In this document: positions 24,501 to 35,580 of the stretch, in pieces
How the letters are laid out: the number at the start of each line of letters is the position of its first letter
How positions within the stretch are numbered: position 1 is the first letter of the stretch
Source: Microplitis mediator
Taxonomy: Eukaryota > Arthropoda > Insecta > Hymenoptera > Braconidae
NCBI RefSeq assembly: GCF_029852145.1
Contig: NC_079978.1
Span: 15,365,153-15,429,152, forward strand
Direction of reading: 5' to 3'
DNA: 64,000 nt
The notes under the pieces: model-generated
Databases searched by the model: none
The model's input: only the letters and a program-made list of their open reading frames with translations
What the model was told of the DNA's origin: nothing
Position numbers and translations under genes: made by a program

Positions 24501-25848
24501 CTAACGTCCTGGACACTGCCTTATCCCCATCGCCTAGTAGTCCTAGCATCAATTTGCACGCACACGTATCCTCCGAGGCAGTGCTGGCTACCGCGCTAGT
24601 AGACCTCATAAATAGTCAGGGAAAAACGAAAACTTGTCGGGTATTTTTAGACGCTGGGTCTCAAGCCCACTTCATCACAGAAAGTGCTGCCCAATTTTTA
24701 AATTTGGAGCTCAAGTCTGTAAACATTGCAGTTTTTGGACTGGATGATTTATCTACCACTATCAAACATTCGACCACTGCGGTAATTAAATCTCGTCACA
24801 ACAAATATCAAAAAACCGTAGAATTTCTGGTCATACCCCGAATCAATACAACAATGCCTTCCATTCCTATCAATCCTGCGCTTCTGGGGATTCCGAAGAA
24901 TATTCCTTTAGCTGATCCAGAATTCTTCAGGCCATCTACGGTCGATGCTCTCATTGGTGTCAAATTATTCTATAAGCTTCTTAGCGTTGGTCAAATTGCT
25001 CTGAAAAATCATCCCAATGCAGTTCTTCAAAAAACGCAGCTGGGATGGATAGTTGCAGGTGAGATCGACAATCAATCCACGGCGCAAAATATAGTGTGCC
25101 ATCTAAGCATCCGTGCGTCCTCATCGGATCTCGATCTCTCTCGGTTTTGGAAACTCGAAGAAGTTCCATCCAACAGGGTCTTTTCTCCTGAAGAGAGCGC
25201 CTGTGAGAAACATTATAAACTCCACACTACGAGGGATAACTCAGGTCGATATGTCGTCAGATTACCGTTTAATCATAAAATACATAGACTCGAAGAATCT
25301 TATTCGTCAGCATTAAGACGATTGTACTCACTGGAAGCTCGTTTCCAGAAAAATCAAGATCTCAAGCGTGATTATTCAGGCTTTTTAGCTGAATATCTAG
25401 ATTTGAAGCACATGTCTCTGTCAAAAGACCAAGAGAGCACCTCTTCTGGCTTTTACCTTCCTCACCACGCCGTATTTAAGCACGACAGCTTGACGACGAA
25501 ACTTCGTGTAGTTTTTGATGGTTCTGCAAAGACCTCCACTGGTATCTCCTTAAATGACACGCTGATGGTTGGTCCAAAGCTCCAAGATGACCTATTGGTC
25601 ACTCTAACGCGTTACCGCTCTCATGTCTACGCTCTCACAGCAGACGTGGAGAAAATGTATCGTCAGGTTCGTGTTCATCCTGATGACGCTATCTATCAAA
25701 AGATTCTCTTTCGAGAAAATCCTCATGCGCCTACTCTCATGTACGTGCTCGATACCGTAACTTACGGAACTGCAAGTGCTTCTTACTTGGCAATTCGATC
25801 CTTGCAGCAATTAGCTGAGGACGAAGGCAGTCCTTATCCACTCACATC

Positions 25849-28075
25849 TGTAACAGGGCGAATTATAAATTTTTGAGAAATTAAATATTTGAATTTGAAT
25901 ATTATTCCCGCCGTTAACCGGCCAATGACCTCGTAAGTTGCGAGTTAGGGTTGCGACTTGTCACCGGGTGTCGCACGATCGCTAAGGCCCGAACATTCGC
26001 CACTCCCCTAGTCTAAGTTTCGGGAGTGAACCAGAATAGAGGGAATGACCATATAAAAAGGACTGCGGAACATGGAATCATCAGTTAAGTTCTAGTTTTT
26101 GTTCAGACGACGACAACGGCAGGACACTAATTAAAACAAGGTAAATAATTACGTCTGTACACGCTTCACGTGGAACGAGGCGATTACATTAATTAAAATA
26201 AAATTAATTAGGCTCTCTAAAGCCAATTGTTAACCCATTTTAATAAATTACAATTTACTTATACGCACTGTTCATTGACAGGTACAATTACAAGGTTATA
26301 AATTACAAATACAATCAAAAGAAATAATAAAGTTGCGAAAGAGGAATAAGAGGACAATTAAAGAAGGACAACGGAAAACCTGGAAATACAACGAACAACA
26401 GTGAAATTTGGAAGCAGCCCGAAGCAAATCATCACCTGAAATTTCCAAGGACTGCTGAAATAAAATTGGAGGTAAATTATAATTAATTCAAGCCGCTGAT
26501 TAATTTTATTAATCTGGCAAATTAATTATAATAGGTTACTTAATATCTTTCCGTTGATCTCGCTTTCAGGCTCTCCAGCCGTTCAACCTCGTGTTCTCGA
26601 AAATTCCGTCGCGTCATTGTCGTCCATATTTTGTCTAAACTCTGTTATAGTTATTCAAGGCTCCCTAGCCGGAATAAAACTAAATTTATCTCGTAAATAA
26701 TCCGGTAATTAAAACGATTGATTTATTAATTTATTCCAGGCTCTCCAGCCGTTATAAATTAATTTATTAATTGATCTTAAGATTAATACAGGCTGGAATT
26801 TATTCCGTCGGCCGCATTAATTCTAAGATTCATTAATTTACTCGAATTACTTAATTAACTCCAATAAAATCGGGAACCGCGTGACGTCAATTCACCGGTC
26901 AAAAATTCTAGTCAACCCGAAAACAAATTCTAGTCAGCACGTGATTATTAAATTAATTTTAAGTTGAATAAAATATCTAAAAACTAATTAAAAGATACTA
27001 GAGTTTGAATAAATTAAATTGTGAGTAAAAAGTGAAACGGATTATTTTAAAAGTGAAATAAATTATTGTGAAAATTGTCAGTGGAAAAATTAGGAATTGA
27101 AAATAATAATTGTATAAAATTTGTGGCAAAGTAATTATAAATGTTAATCAGAGAAAGTTAATTAGGAAAATTTATAAAGTGGAAAAGATTAATTAATTTA
27201 TGAATTATATTAAACAAAAAATAAATTAATTGATTGGAAAGGACAGTAAGTCATAGAATGAAAAAAATTTATATTGAGTAATGGAAATTATGAAGTGTTG
27301 AAAAATTGAGTGAGAAAGTTAATGAGTAGAGTCACTTAGTTATAGAGTCAAATTAGAATAAAGAAAACTGTGTCTGTGATTTAGGTCCGGTGGACATGTT
27401 AAGATTAGATTAGTTATACATCCAGGGGATGATTTTATAGTAAATTTTAGTATACACCCAGGGGATGATTTTATAATAGTTTAGTTAATGTCCAGGGGAC
27501 AAATTTATTAATTGGCATTAAGGTTTAACGTCCAGGGGACGGTATTTTAACGGGAGTGTGTGGGTGTGGAAACGTCCAGGGGACGCTATTAGTTTTGTCA
27601 TAAGATTCCGTCCAGGGGACGAGGTATAATTTAGTTTGTCATAAGGAAAACCGTCCAGGGGACGAGATTACTAGTTTCTCATAAGGAAAACCGTCCAGGG
27701 GACGAGATAAGTTAGTTTGTCATAAGGAAAACCGTCCAGGGGACGAGATAAGTTAGTTTGTCATAAAAAAATTAGTTTGTCATAAGAATATAGTTTGTCA
27801 TAAGTATATTAATTGTTATTAAAGGTTAAATAAATAATAAGCAAGGTGCTTGAAATTGTTAAAATTTAAAAGTGAAGTTTAAAATAAAATTTATTTCAGC
27901 CTGTTCACTATTCCTCTCCTCTCTCACAAAATATAAAATTTACAAACGACCCTGAGCATCAAAAATTACATTAACATCCGGTTCTGGAAGGCCGAGTCCA
28001 TCTTCCAGTGGCGCCCTAATATTCGACTATAATACTTAGGTGCGACCAGACTTGGCAAGCTAAACACTCCGCCAT
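25849..28075 (+). mobile_element. 2.2 kb LTR-like insertion inside BEL reverse transcriptase
   Basis: Starts TGTAACAGGGCG and is flanked by ACATC (25844-25848, 28076-28080). No coding sequence. It has a TATA-like ATATAAAAAGG near 26052, AATAAA-type words downstream, several GGCTCTC(C)AGCC words (26210, 26570, 26660, 26735) and a minisatellite near its end. A TGGCGCCC at 28008, 70 bp from the right edge, is the form of a primer-binding site. So this may be a long solo LTR or an LTR plus a sliver of leader. The right end (CCGCCAT) is not the usual CA, which keeps the class open. Confidence 0.7.
27385..27750 (+). repeat. Minisatellite with GTCCAGGGGAC core
   Basis: At least nine copies of (C)GTCCAGGGGAC(G), spaced about 30-43 bp, with GAGATAAGTTAGTTTGTCAT filler in the later copies. 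The core is a near-palindrome. It lies inside the LTR-like insertion. Confidence 0.88.
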
Positions 28076-30681
28076 ACATCCATAGCATTAAAAAGGGATT
28101 TTTATATCGACGATCTACTCACTGGTGCGAGTACGCTCATAGAAGCAGAAAGGCTGCGTGATGAGCTAATTCAGTTGCTAGAAAAGGCTGGATTTCATCT
28201 TCGTAAATGGGCATCCAATCACCCCTCTTTAATAACCAACTATCCTGAGCATCCAGACAGCTCTCACCTATCTCTCGACCTTGAAGCCACGGTAAAAACC
28301 CTGGGTACTCATTGGAACTCTCGCAATGACACGCTATTCTACAGCGTAAATTTATCCGCATCTGAAGCTGTCTCGAAGCGAGCTATTTTATCGCAAATTG
28401 CTAAATTATTTGATCCTTTGGGTTTACTTGGCCCTGTCATCGTGTACGCCAAAATAATTATTCAACTCTGCTGGAAGTTGGGCGTAACTTGGGATGAATC
28501 GGTTCCGTTAGATATTCATAACATGTGTGTATCGTATCGCGACCAACTACCTTCCCTGGAAAGGTTAAGCTTTCCGCGTTTTCTTATAATTCCAGAACCA
28601 ATTGACATTCAGCTTCATGGATTTTGCGATGCCAGAGAAAAGGCATACGGCGCTTGTATATACGTGCGATCCACTGATCGGCAAGGTATGGTGCACGTGC
28701 GTCTTATATGCTCCAAATCTCGCGTTGCACCGGTCAGTACCGTAAGCTTACCGCGGCTGGACGTCTGCGGTGCGCTCCTGCTCTCGCGCCTGTGCGCTAC
28801 GGTGCGGAAGTCTCTTCTACTTAAGATTAACGATATTCATCTGTGGTCCGATTCTACTATCACCTTACACTGGATAAATACTTCACCTCATCTCCTTAAA
28901 ACCTTCGTCGCAAACCGAGTCGCCGAAGTTCAGAGACTCACCGGCGCGTGTCACTGGCGACATACGCTATCACAAGATAACCCCGCAGACTTCGTATCCC
29001 GTGGTCAGCTCCCCTCGGAGTTTCTTCAAAATCCCATTTGGTCACAAGGTCCTTCCTGGCTATTGCTCGAAGCTCAAGCTTGGCCGAGTGGAGTGTTATC
29101 TCCTATCGATATTCCCGAATTAAAACCCTTGAAGCCCGACCAAGCTATATGCATGAATCTTACTGTAAAAAATGACTGTCTGTTGGAAAAATACAGCTCG
29201 ATGAGTAAGTTACAACGCGTGGTCGCGTATGTAATTAGATTTATACATAATACCAGAACTCAATCCCCACGTAAGGGCTCGTTCTTGGGCGTTATAGAGC
29301 TTTCGGAAGCACATGCTTTGATTATGAAGCTCAAGCAATTTTCAGCGTTTGGCAAAGAAATAAACTGTTTAAAAAGAAAAGATGGAATTCCGGAATCTAG
29401 CAAATTAATTCCCTTAACGCCATATCTTGGCAAAGTTGGCATTCTAAGAGTTGGTGGTCGGCTAAACCATGCGTCAATTCCTGAAGATCAGCGCCATCCA
29501 ATTTTATTGCCCGCGCAGCATCATATAACTCGACTTATTATACGCGAAGAGCATGTACGTCTTTTGCATGCCGACCCGCAAGCCACTCTCTACTCCGTAC
29601 GCCAAACCTATTGGCCGCTAGATGCTCGAAATGTCACACGAAAGATAATACATAGCTGCATTTCATGCTTTCGCGTAAAGCCGCGTTTAGCGGATCATAG
29701 CACCGGTTGCTTACCAAAATATCGCGTGTCTCACTCCCGCCCGTTTTTACGCACTGGAGTCGATTATTGTGGTCCGTTGTTTATAAAAGAAAAGCGATTT
29801 CGAAATCGCAATAAGATAAAAGTGTACGTGGCGATTTATGTATGTCTATCAACCAAAGCGGTTCATTTAGAATTAGTATGTGACCTCACGACTGAGGCTT
29901 TCCTTGCAAGTCTCAAACGCCTGTTTGCCCGAAGAGGAAAGTCTACTGAAATATATTCAGATAATGCCACAAATTTTGTTGGTGCAAATCGAGAATTACA
30001 ACAGCTTGTTAATTCCGAAGAATATTCATCGTCATTAAAACAATATCTTGACAGTCAACACACCGCTTGGCATTTCATACCTCCCAGGGCTCCTCACTTT
30101 GGAGGACTTTGGGAGGCCGCTGTAAAATAATTTAAGCATCACCTATTGCGCACCGTTGGGGACACCCTATTAACATACGATCAACTAGAAACCTATGTCA
30201 TTGAGATCGAGGCGATTCTAAATTCCCGACCGCTGTCTCCTATGTCCTCTGACCCACATGATCTCTTACCCTTAACACCTGGCCATTTCCTCACGGGTGG
30301 TCCATTGACGAGCTTTCCTCAGGTTGACTTCTCCGATACACCATCCAATCGATTGTCAGCATGGCAGCACGCTCAAAAGCTCAAGCAGCATTTCTGGACT
30401 CGATGGTATAAGGAATACCTGAACAATCTCATCGGACTTCGTCACCAATCCAAAACCGACAATCTACAAGTGGGATCATTAGTCCTGATTCTGGAGGACA
30501 ATCTTCCTCCACTTTCATGGGCCTTGGGCCGCATTATCGCTACGCATCCTGGAGAAGACGGCATTGTACGTGTTGTCACCCTGAAGACGAAGATCGGCGA
30601 ATATAAACGTTGCACTAAAAAACTGTGCCCTTTACCTTTAGATTAAATATTCATACGCTGCTCCTTGAACTTAGATAGTTC

Positions 30682-30694
30682 AAGGGGGGCGGCA
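30682..30694 (+). other. BEL polypurine tract
   Basis: AAGGGGGGCGGCA directly before the 3' LTR, the expected place for plus-strand priming. Confidence 0.8.
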
Positions 30695-31495
30695 TGTTCA
30701 GTTCGTAGTTTAAAATTTTAAACTTTCTCACGAAAAATAATTTATTGTATTCTTTCTATACTTTTTCTCTAAACTTATTTTTGTAGATTGTAAAATTTAT
30801 TGCTTCTTGTTTAATTTTAAAATTGTAAAATTCTCACGACGGCCAACTTGACATCTGTTTAGTCTTAAGAAATTGTATTTTTTCGTTTCCATAAAATTTA
30901 AATTTTCTTCATGTTTTTTTTTTGTTTAACTGCGTTGACCGTCACTTTGTGAACTTTTTTTTTTTTTTTTGCTCTACAATCCGACCGTTTGGGTCTCGCA
31001 TCCTTTATTGCACCCTGGGAAAATAACCCGACATTTCCAAATATTTTTTATATAGTTACGCTTAAGAAGTTGTAAATTTTATTTAAGTAATATTTAAGTA
31101 AAATGCCATTTTTAAATAATGACCTTCAACCTCTCAGCGCTCCTTTAGCCTTTTGGGTCCGTCCCAATCGATCCACCTACGTACGACTTTCCACAGCCCC
31201 TTTTTCCCTTTCCTTTACTTGTTTACCAATCACTCGTGTTAATTTTCCTTCCACTAAAATTGTGACCTTCTCCAGTTTTTCGCATCCTTTTAAAATTTGT
31301 ACAACCAAATTATGTTCTAAGTTTGTAAGTTAGTTACCATCAATGTACTGTATCGTCAACACGTCTATGACTAGTACAAAATAAACTCAACAATAAACCT
31401 TAACTGAGCCGAGTCTCAATTTATTCGACTGCCCTTATATTTATTTAAATATTAAGTGCAAATATTTCACAGCAAAATAGTTGTGAATCTGTTCA
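30695..31495 (+). repeat. BEL 3' LTR, 801 bp
   Basis: TGTTCAGTTCG...GTGAATCTGTTCA. Intact counterpart of the 5' LTR; it preserves the empty TTAA site. A 76-codon frame is shared by both LTRs only because they are copies. Confidence 0.93.
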
Positions 31496-31762
31496 ATTTT
31501 CAATATAGTCAATTTTTGATAAAATTTCAAATTCATATCAGTTATTCCATTAATTAAAGTTTGGCGCGAACTCTCGTGTATTGAAGTTTCATCTAGTGTT
31601 TGATTAATGACTTACATCTTGTTGTGGTTATTGTTTCTCATCTCAGGTATTTTGTACATATATTTGACGCTTCGCTGCTTACATTAATATTTTCGCTTGT
31701 GATATAATAAATCATTAATTATTATTGATAACCAATCAGTCACTTGTTTTTGCAATGACAAA

Positions 31763-33307
31763 ATGCCTTTAAAATTTGTGACGTCCCAAAAAAGTAATAA
31801 TTTATTATTATATGAGGGATATTTATATTCTCGAAAAAAAGTTAATAAAAATTCAATCTCGTGGCGTTGTGCTTCTAATGTTAATTGTAACGTTCTAATA
31901 CACACAGATACTGAAAAAAAAAACAGGTTTGTTATTATTTTTTAATTAATGGTTTTATTGAGTAATTTATTTAGTTTCATTGTTATATGTATATTGACAT
32001 CAGTCAGATGTTATTTTATATATTTATAATAATAATATTTGTTTTATATAGGCAATATAGTTGGCGTGATACCAATCCACGAACATGCTGGAAATCCAGC
32101 TTTAATTGAAACTAAAATTATAAAAAATAAAATAGTGACGAAGTCCAAAAACAATGACGCAAAACCTGCTAATATTGTGTCAAATGCATTACGTGGTGTT
32201 TTATCACCTGTTTCCGCTTTATTGCCCAAACCTATAACACTCGCCCGGACTGTCAATCGTGTTCGAGCGATAAAAAATCCGCAGATGATTGACCCACCGT
32301 CTCGAGGGGAACTAGAATTGCCAGATGTTTTTGAAACTACACAAAATGGTGAATTATTCTTACAACATGATAGCGGTGGTAATAAAAACGATTTTTAGTG
32401 TTCACAACACTTACAAATTTGAATTTCTTAGCTAAATGTAAACACTGGCTTGGTGATGGAACCTTTAAGTCTGTGCCTTGTATTTTTGGCCAATTGTATA
32501 CTATTCATGCCTATCAAATCGAAAATCACTTCCACTTGTGTACTTGTTGTTACCTGACAAATCTAAAGTTACCTACATAAAGTTTTAAAGGTGTTGAGAA
32601 AAAGTCTGCCAAATTTTACACCCACTCGAATGATGGTTGACTTTGAAAAGGCATTCATTGAATCATTCAAAGAAATATACTCTGGTGTGAAAGTTAGTGG
32701 GTGTAATTTTCATTTCAACCAGTGTATTTGGCGTCGTCTTCAGTCATGTGGGCTTCAAAAAATGTACAATACAGATGTGATTTTTGCTCACAACATACGT
32801 TTCATTGCGGCATTGGCATTTAATCTTCCTGAACATGTGATATCTGGTAATGAGCTTATTGTGTCCAGTGATTATTATGAGCGCAATATTGACATTCTTG
32901 ATGATTTTATTGGTTACATTGAAACGACCTGGATTGGTGGATTATCTCGCAGTAAAAAAAAACGTGGAAACCCTCGATTTAATATCAAAATGTGGAACTG
33001 CTATAAGGCTGTCGTTGACGACTTAATTAGATCAAACAATCCAATGGAAGAGTGGCATAGTGGTTTTAATCGCCGTGTTGGTGTTTGTCAACCTTTCATT
33101 GGGATGTTTTTAAATTCAATTAAAGACGAACAGTCTAAAACTGAAACATCAATTGCTCAAATCGATTCTGGGTTAGATGTTTCAACTTCTCGTTGTCAAA
33201 CTTATCGAGACTATGATACTCGATTAAAAAAAATTCTCATGAATTACGATTCAAACGATAAATTTAGATACCTAAAAAATGTGGCAAAAATTATCTCAAT
33301 ACAGTGA
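31763..33307 (+). pseudogene. MULE transposase with FLYWCH zinc finger, decayed
   Basis: Transposase of the outer element. First block: FLYWCH-type finger (YEGYLYSRKKVNKNSISWRC, then the final His pair in PIHEHAGNP after a probable intron of about 125 bp, 31926-32051). Next RNKIVTKSK-like and IVSNALRGVLSP, characteristic of this MULE group. A frameshift at about 32397 precedes the core with CKHWLGDGTFKSVPCIFGQL (first catalytic Asp); another near 32580 precedes MMVDFEKAF (second Asp), GCNFHFNQCIWRRL and NNPMEEWHSGFNRR (Glu). Ends at 33307. The broken frames mean it no longer mobilises its own copy. Confidence 0.85.
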
Positions 33308-33525
33308 TTTGTGTGATGAAAATAGCTGAGTAATTTTCTGTATTCAATTTTTTATTGATATTAGTATCAGTTTCTTAAAAATTAATATTTGATTTGTGAC
33401 ATACTTATCTTAAAACTGTTCTATCACGTCGTGCCTTAGATGAATAAATATATTGTCAGTTAGTTCTTTATATTAATTTCAGTTAGTTATTTATATTATT
33501 TATTTATGAACTTTAGATAATATTG

Positions 33526-34575
33526 TGTTACATTCTGGCTTATCTATTAATCAGACAGAATATTTTTAATTTTACCAGGTTGACGTCGTTAGGGTGTCGA
33601 TAGACCCCAGGTGCGTCAGCTGTTTACCTTCTTTTATTTTATGCAAAAAAGTTTATTGACTTACCATGGTGGGGATTATGGGCCCCCTTCGTAGAAGAAA
33701 GCAATCCCAATTGGTCGATCAACCACCAGAGCTCGAAGGCTCAACAACCCATGAGCTCGAAAGCCCAACAACACACGAGCTCGAAAGCTCAACAACACAT
33801 GAGCTCGAAAGCTCAACAAAAACTTCCTCCGACCCAACTCTCGGATGACCTTCGGTGAAGTCCGCGATAACACCTCGAATCCCGCGACCGAGCCGCACCG
33901 CACATCCTGACCTCCTGCGTCATCGGCCTCGAAGCATGAATTTCGGATTCGGAAAGGAAGCGTTCAGGCTGCCGGCATCGGCGCCCGGAACAGGTGAGAG
34001 TATTGGGCTGCCGGTAGCGGCGCCCAATACGAGGTATGTGATTTTTGGGCTGCCCGTAGCGGCGCCCAAAGTTTAAATAAGGAGTGCGTATTTGAATAAC
34101 ATACGGATATATATTTTGCTTCAAGTCCGAGTGACAGGATCAAGCCAGCAGGTTTGTGTAGAGTTCTTGGCTCTACTAGATCTTGTGATCGACTGCCTTG
34201 TAAAAAGACTGACTTGTAATCCACTGACTTGATTCTGTCGCTCCTTGGTATTATACATTATCAAAATGGTAACGTTGCATCTCAGGTTTCCTATGAGAGA
34301 ATCGTCGTGGTCCGGGTCTCATGCTTCGTCATCTGTTTAGACTATCCGCGAGCCACGGCGACTCTCTTATCGCAAGAGATTTCCGTTACATTGTTGGCAG
34401 TGAATAAAAATAATATCGCCAACAAAGTAACGATTTATTAATTTATTATTTAATTATGATTCTAAGAAGTGTCGAACCGTTTATTCGCCCACTGCGGCGA
34501 ATAAATAATTCGAGACTTCAAAAAAAAAATTTCTAAAAATTTTTATTTAAATTCAATTAAATCCAGAACGTAACA
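33526..34575 (+). mobile_element. Solo LTR, 1050 bp, 4 bp target duplication ATTG
   Basis: TGTTACATTCTGG...CCAGAACGTAACA with ATTG on both sides (33522-33525, 34576-34579). Same family as the LTR at 1-603. It contains a 24 bp tandem repeat (33729-33825) and three copies of a GGCTGCCGGTAGCGGCGCCC unit (33968-34075). Frame 33666-33848 opens at an ATG within the conserved LTR start and encodes four HELES-T octapeptides; coding value is unproven. Confidence 0.88.
33729..33825 (+). repeat. Tandem repeat, 24 bp unit, four copies
   Basis: GAGCTCGAAAGCTCAACAAC recurs at 24 bp steps; a multiple of three, so the frame stays open with HELESSTT-type repeats. Confidence 0.85.
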
Positions 34576-34579
34576 ATTG

Positions 34580-35264
34580 ACAATTTTTTTTTTATCAGTG
34601 ATGTCAAAAAAAAAATTATGACTTAATAAGACAATATTATTTTTACAAGTTATATAATAACTAATTTATGTACTTTAAGATTATTCCATTAATTAATAGT
34701 TTAAGATAGATGACTCTATAGTGAAATATATAATAATAAGTAGTTTAACGTAGAATAATAGAAATAAATGTGATTGAATCGTTACAAGGAACCGATAAAT
34801 TGAAAAAATTATAATATTTCGAATTATAAAAAAAAAAAATGAAATACATAACAATGTAAGTTTGGTATTTGTCGATGGAATAAAAAACTTATAATATTAA
34901 TCATTGTTGTTTCAATTCAACAAAATATATTTCATTACATTAACTAGTGATCATATTATTAATCATATATATTGAACTATTTATTATATTGATAATGATT
35001 TTTCGTATTAAATATAATGTTAATTTAAAAATTGTTGTTATTGATTAATGATACCCAAATAATAATTACATATGAGTTGTTTACGAGTTTCATGCGTCCA
35101 AGAGCATTTGTTTAACTATTTTGTAATTACACACACATGAAACGAGTGAAAAAAAGACAAAATACGATTGCAAGCGTATTTCTTGGCATATTTTTTTTGA
35201 CTATTATTATTTATTCATTATGATACATTTTTTAAAAGTATCATTTAAAATTTAGGAGTTAAGA
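34580..35264. other. MULE 3' interior, AT-rich
   Basis: Sequence of the outer MULE between the solo LTR and the right terminal repeat. No coding signal. Confidence 0.5.
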
Positions 35265-35580
35265 TGACTATTTGAAGATATTTTGTCGTGAGAATAATTT
35301 GTTCGGGGATATTTTGTCGTGAGGATATTTTGTCCGGGGATATTTTGTCTGGGGATCAAAACGCGCGCGACCAATAAACTACCATTCCAAGAAAAAAAAA
35401 ATTATTATTTAGTTTTAATTCTAATAATAAAAAATTGCTAAACTTCTTTTGTTTCAATTGACCTCACTCTCTCCTACTTACTTTTACTACCGTTACAGGA
35501 ACAAAACAATAAGAGCTTCGTAGAAGGCTTACCTGTGTCGTCACTGATCCCGAGTATTCGCTTCACCACGTGAAATAATT

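Larger units (their letters stand above)
24500..30646 (+). pseudogene. BEL/Pao pol: protease, RT, RNase H, integrase
   Basis: Same frame throughout apart from the insertion. Protease with FLDAGSQAHFI; RT with LRVVFDGSAKTSTG, ALTADVEKMYRQV and then YIDDLLTG after the 25849-28075 insertion. RNase H-like region with HGFCDAREKAYGAC, PRLDVCGALLL and LWSDSTITLHWI. Integrase zinc finger (H-H-C-C around HVRLLHAD and CISCFRVKP). Integrase core with GVDYCGPL, YSDNATNFVGAN and HFGGLWEAAVK (D, D, E). A TAA at 30128-30130 follows that block; the frame then continues with LLRTVGDTLLTYDQLETYV to the true end at 30646. Excising the insert at its 5 bp duplication leaves the RT frame open across the junction. 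Confidence 0.92.
20946..31495 (+). mobile_element. BEL/Pao LTR retrotransposon, with two further insertions
   Basis: LTRs at 20946-22653 and 30695-31495 flank a leader, gag and pol in BEL order. A 6 bp ATTTTC flanks the unit (20940-20945 and 31496-31501). Between the LTRs lie a tRNA-type primer site and a purine tract. The two LTRs differ by only about ten substitutions seen by eye once the 903 bp insertion is discounted, so the copy is young. There is no env frame between integrase and the 3' LTR. It is disabled by two frameshifts, one nonsense codon and a 2.2 kb insertion. Confidence 0.93.
18396..35372 (+). mobile_element. MULE DNA transposon, about 3.0 kb, expanded to 17 kb by nested insertions
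   Basis: Terminal inverted repeats of about 100 bp: GGTGACACGCGTTTTGATCC at 18396 and, on the minus strand from 35372, GGTCGCGCGCGTTTTGATCC, followed on both sides by repeated ATATCCCC and GACAAAATA words. An 8 bp target duplication AATAAACT lies at 18388-18395 and 35373-35380, the size expected for Mutator-like elements. Inside is a FLYWCH/MULE transposase. Subtracting three nested retroelements with their duplications (2340, 10556 and 1054 bp) leaves 3027 bp, a normal length for such a transposon. Confidence 0.88.
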
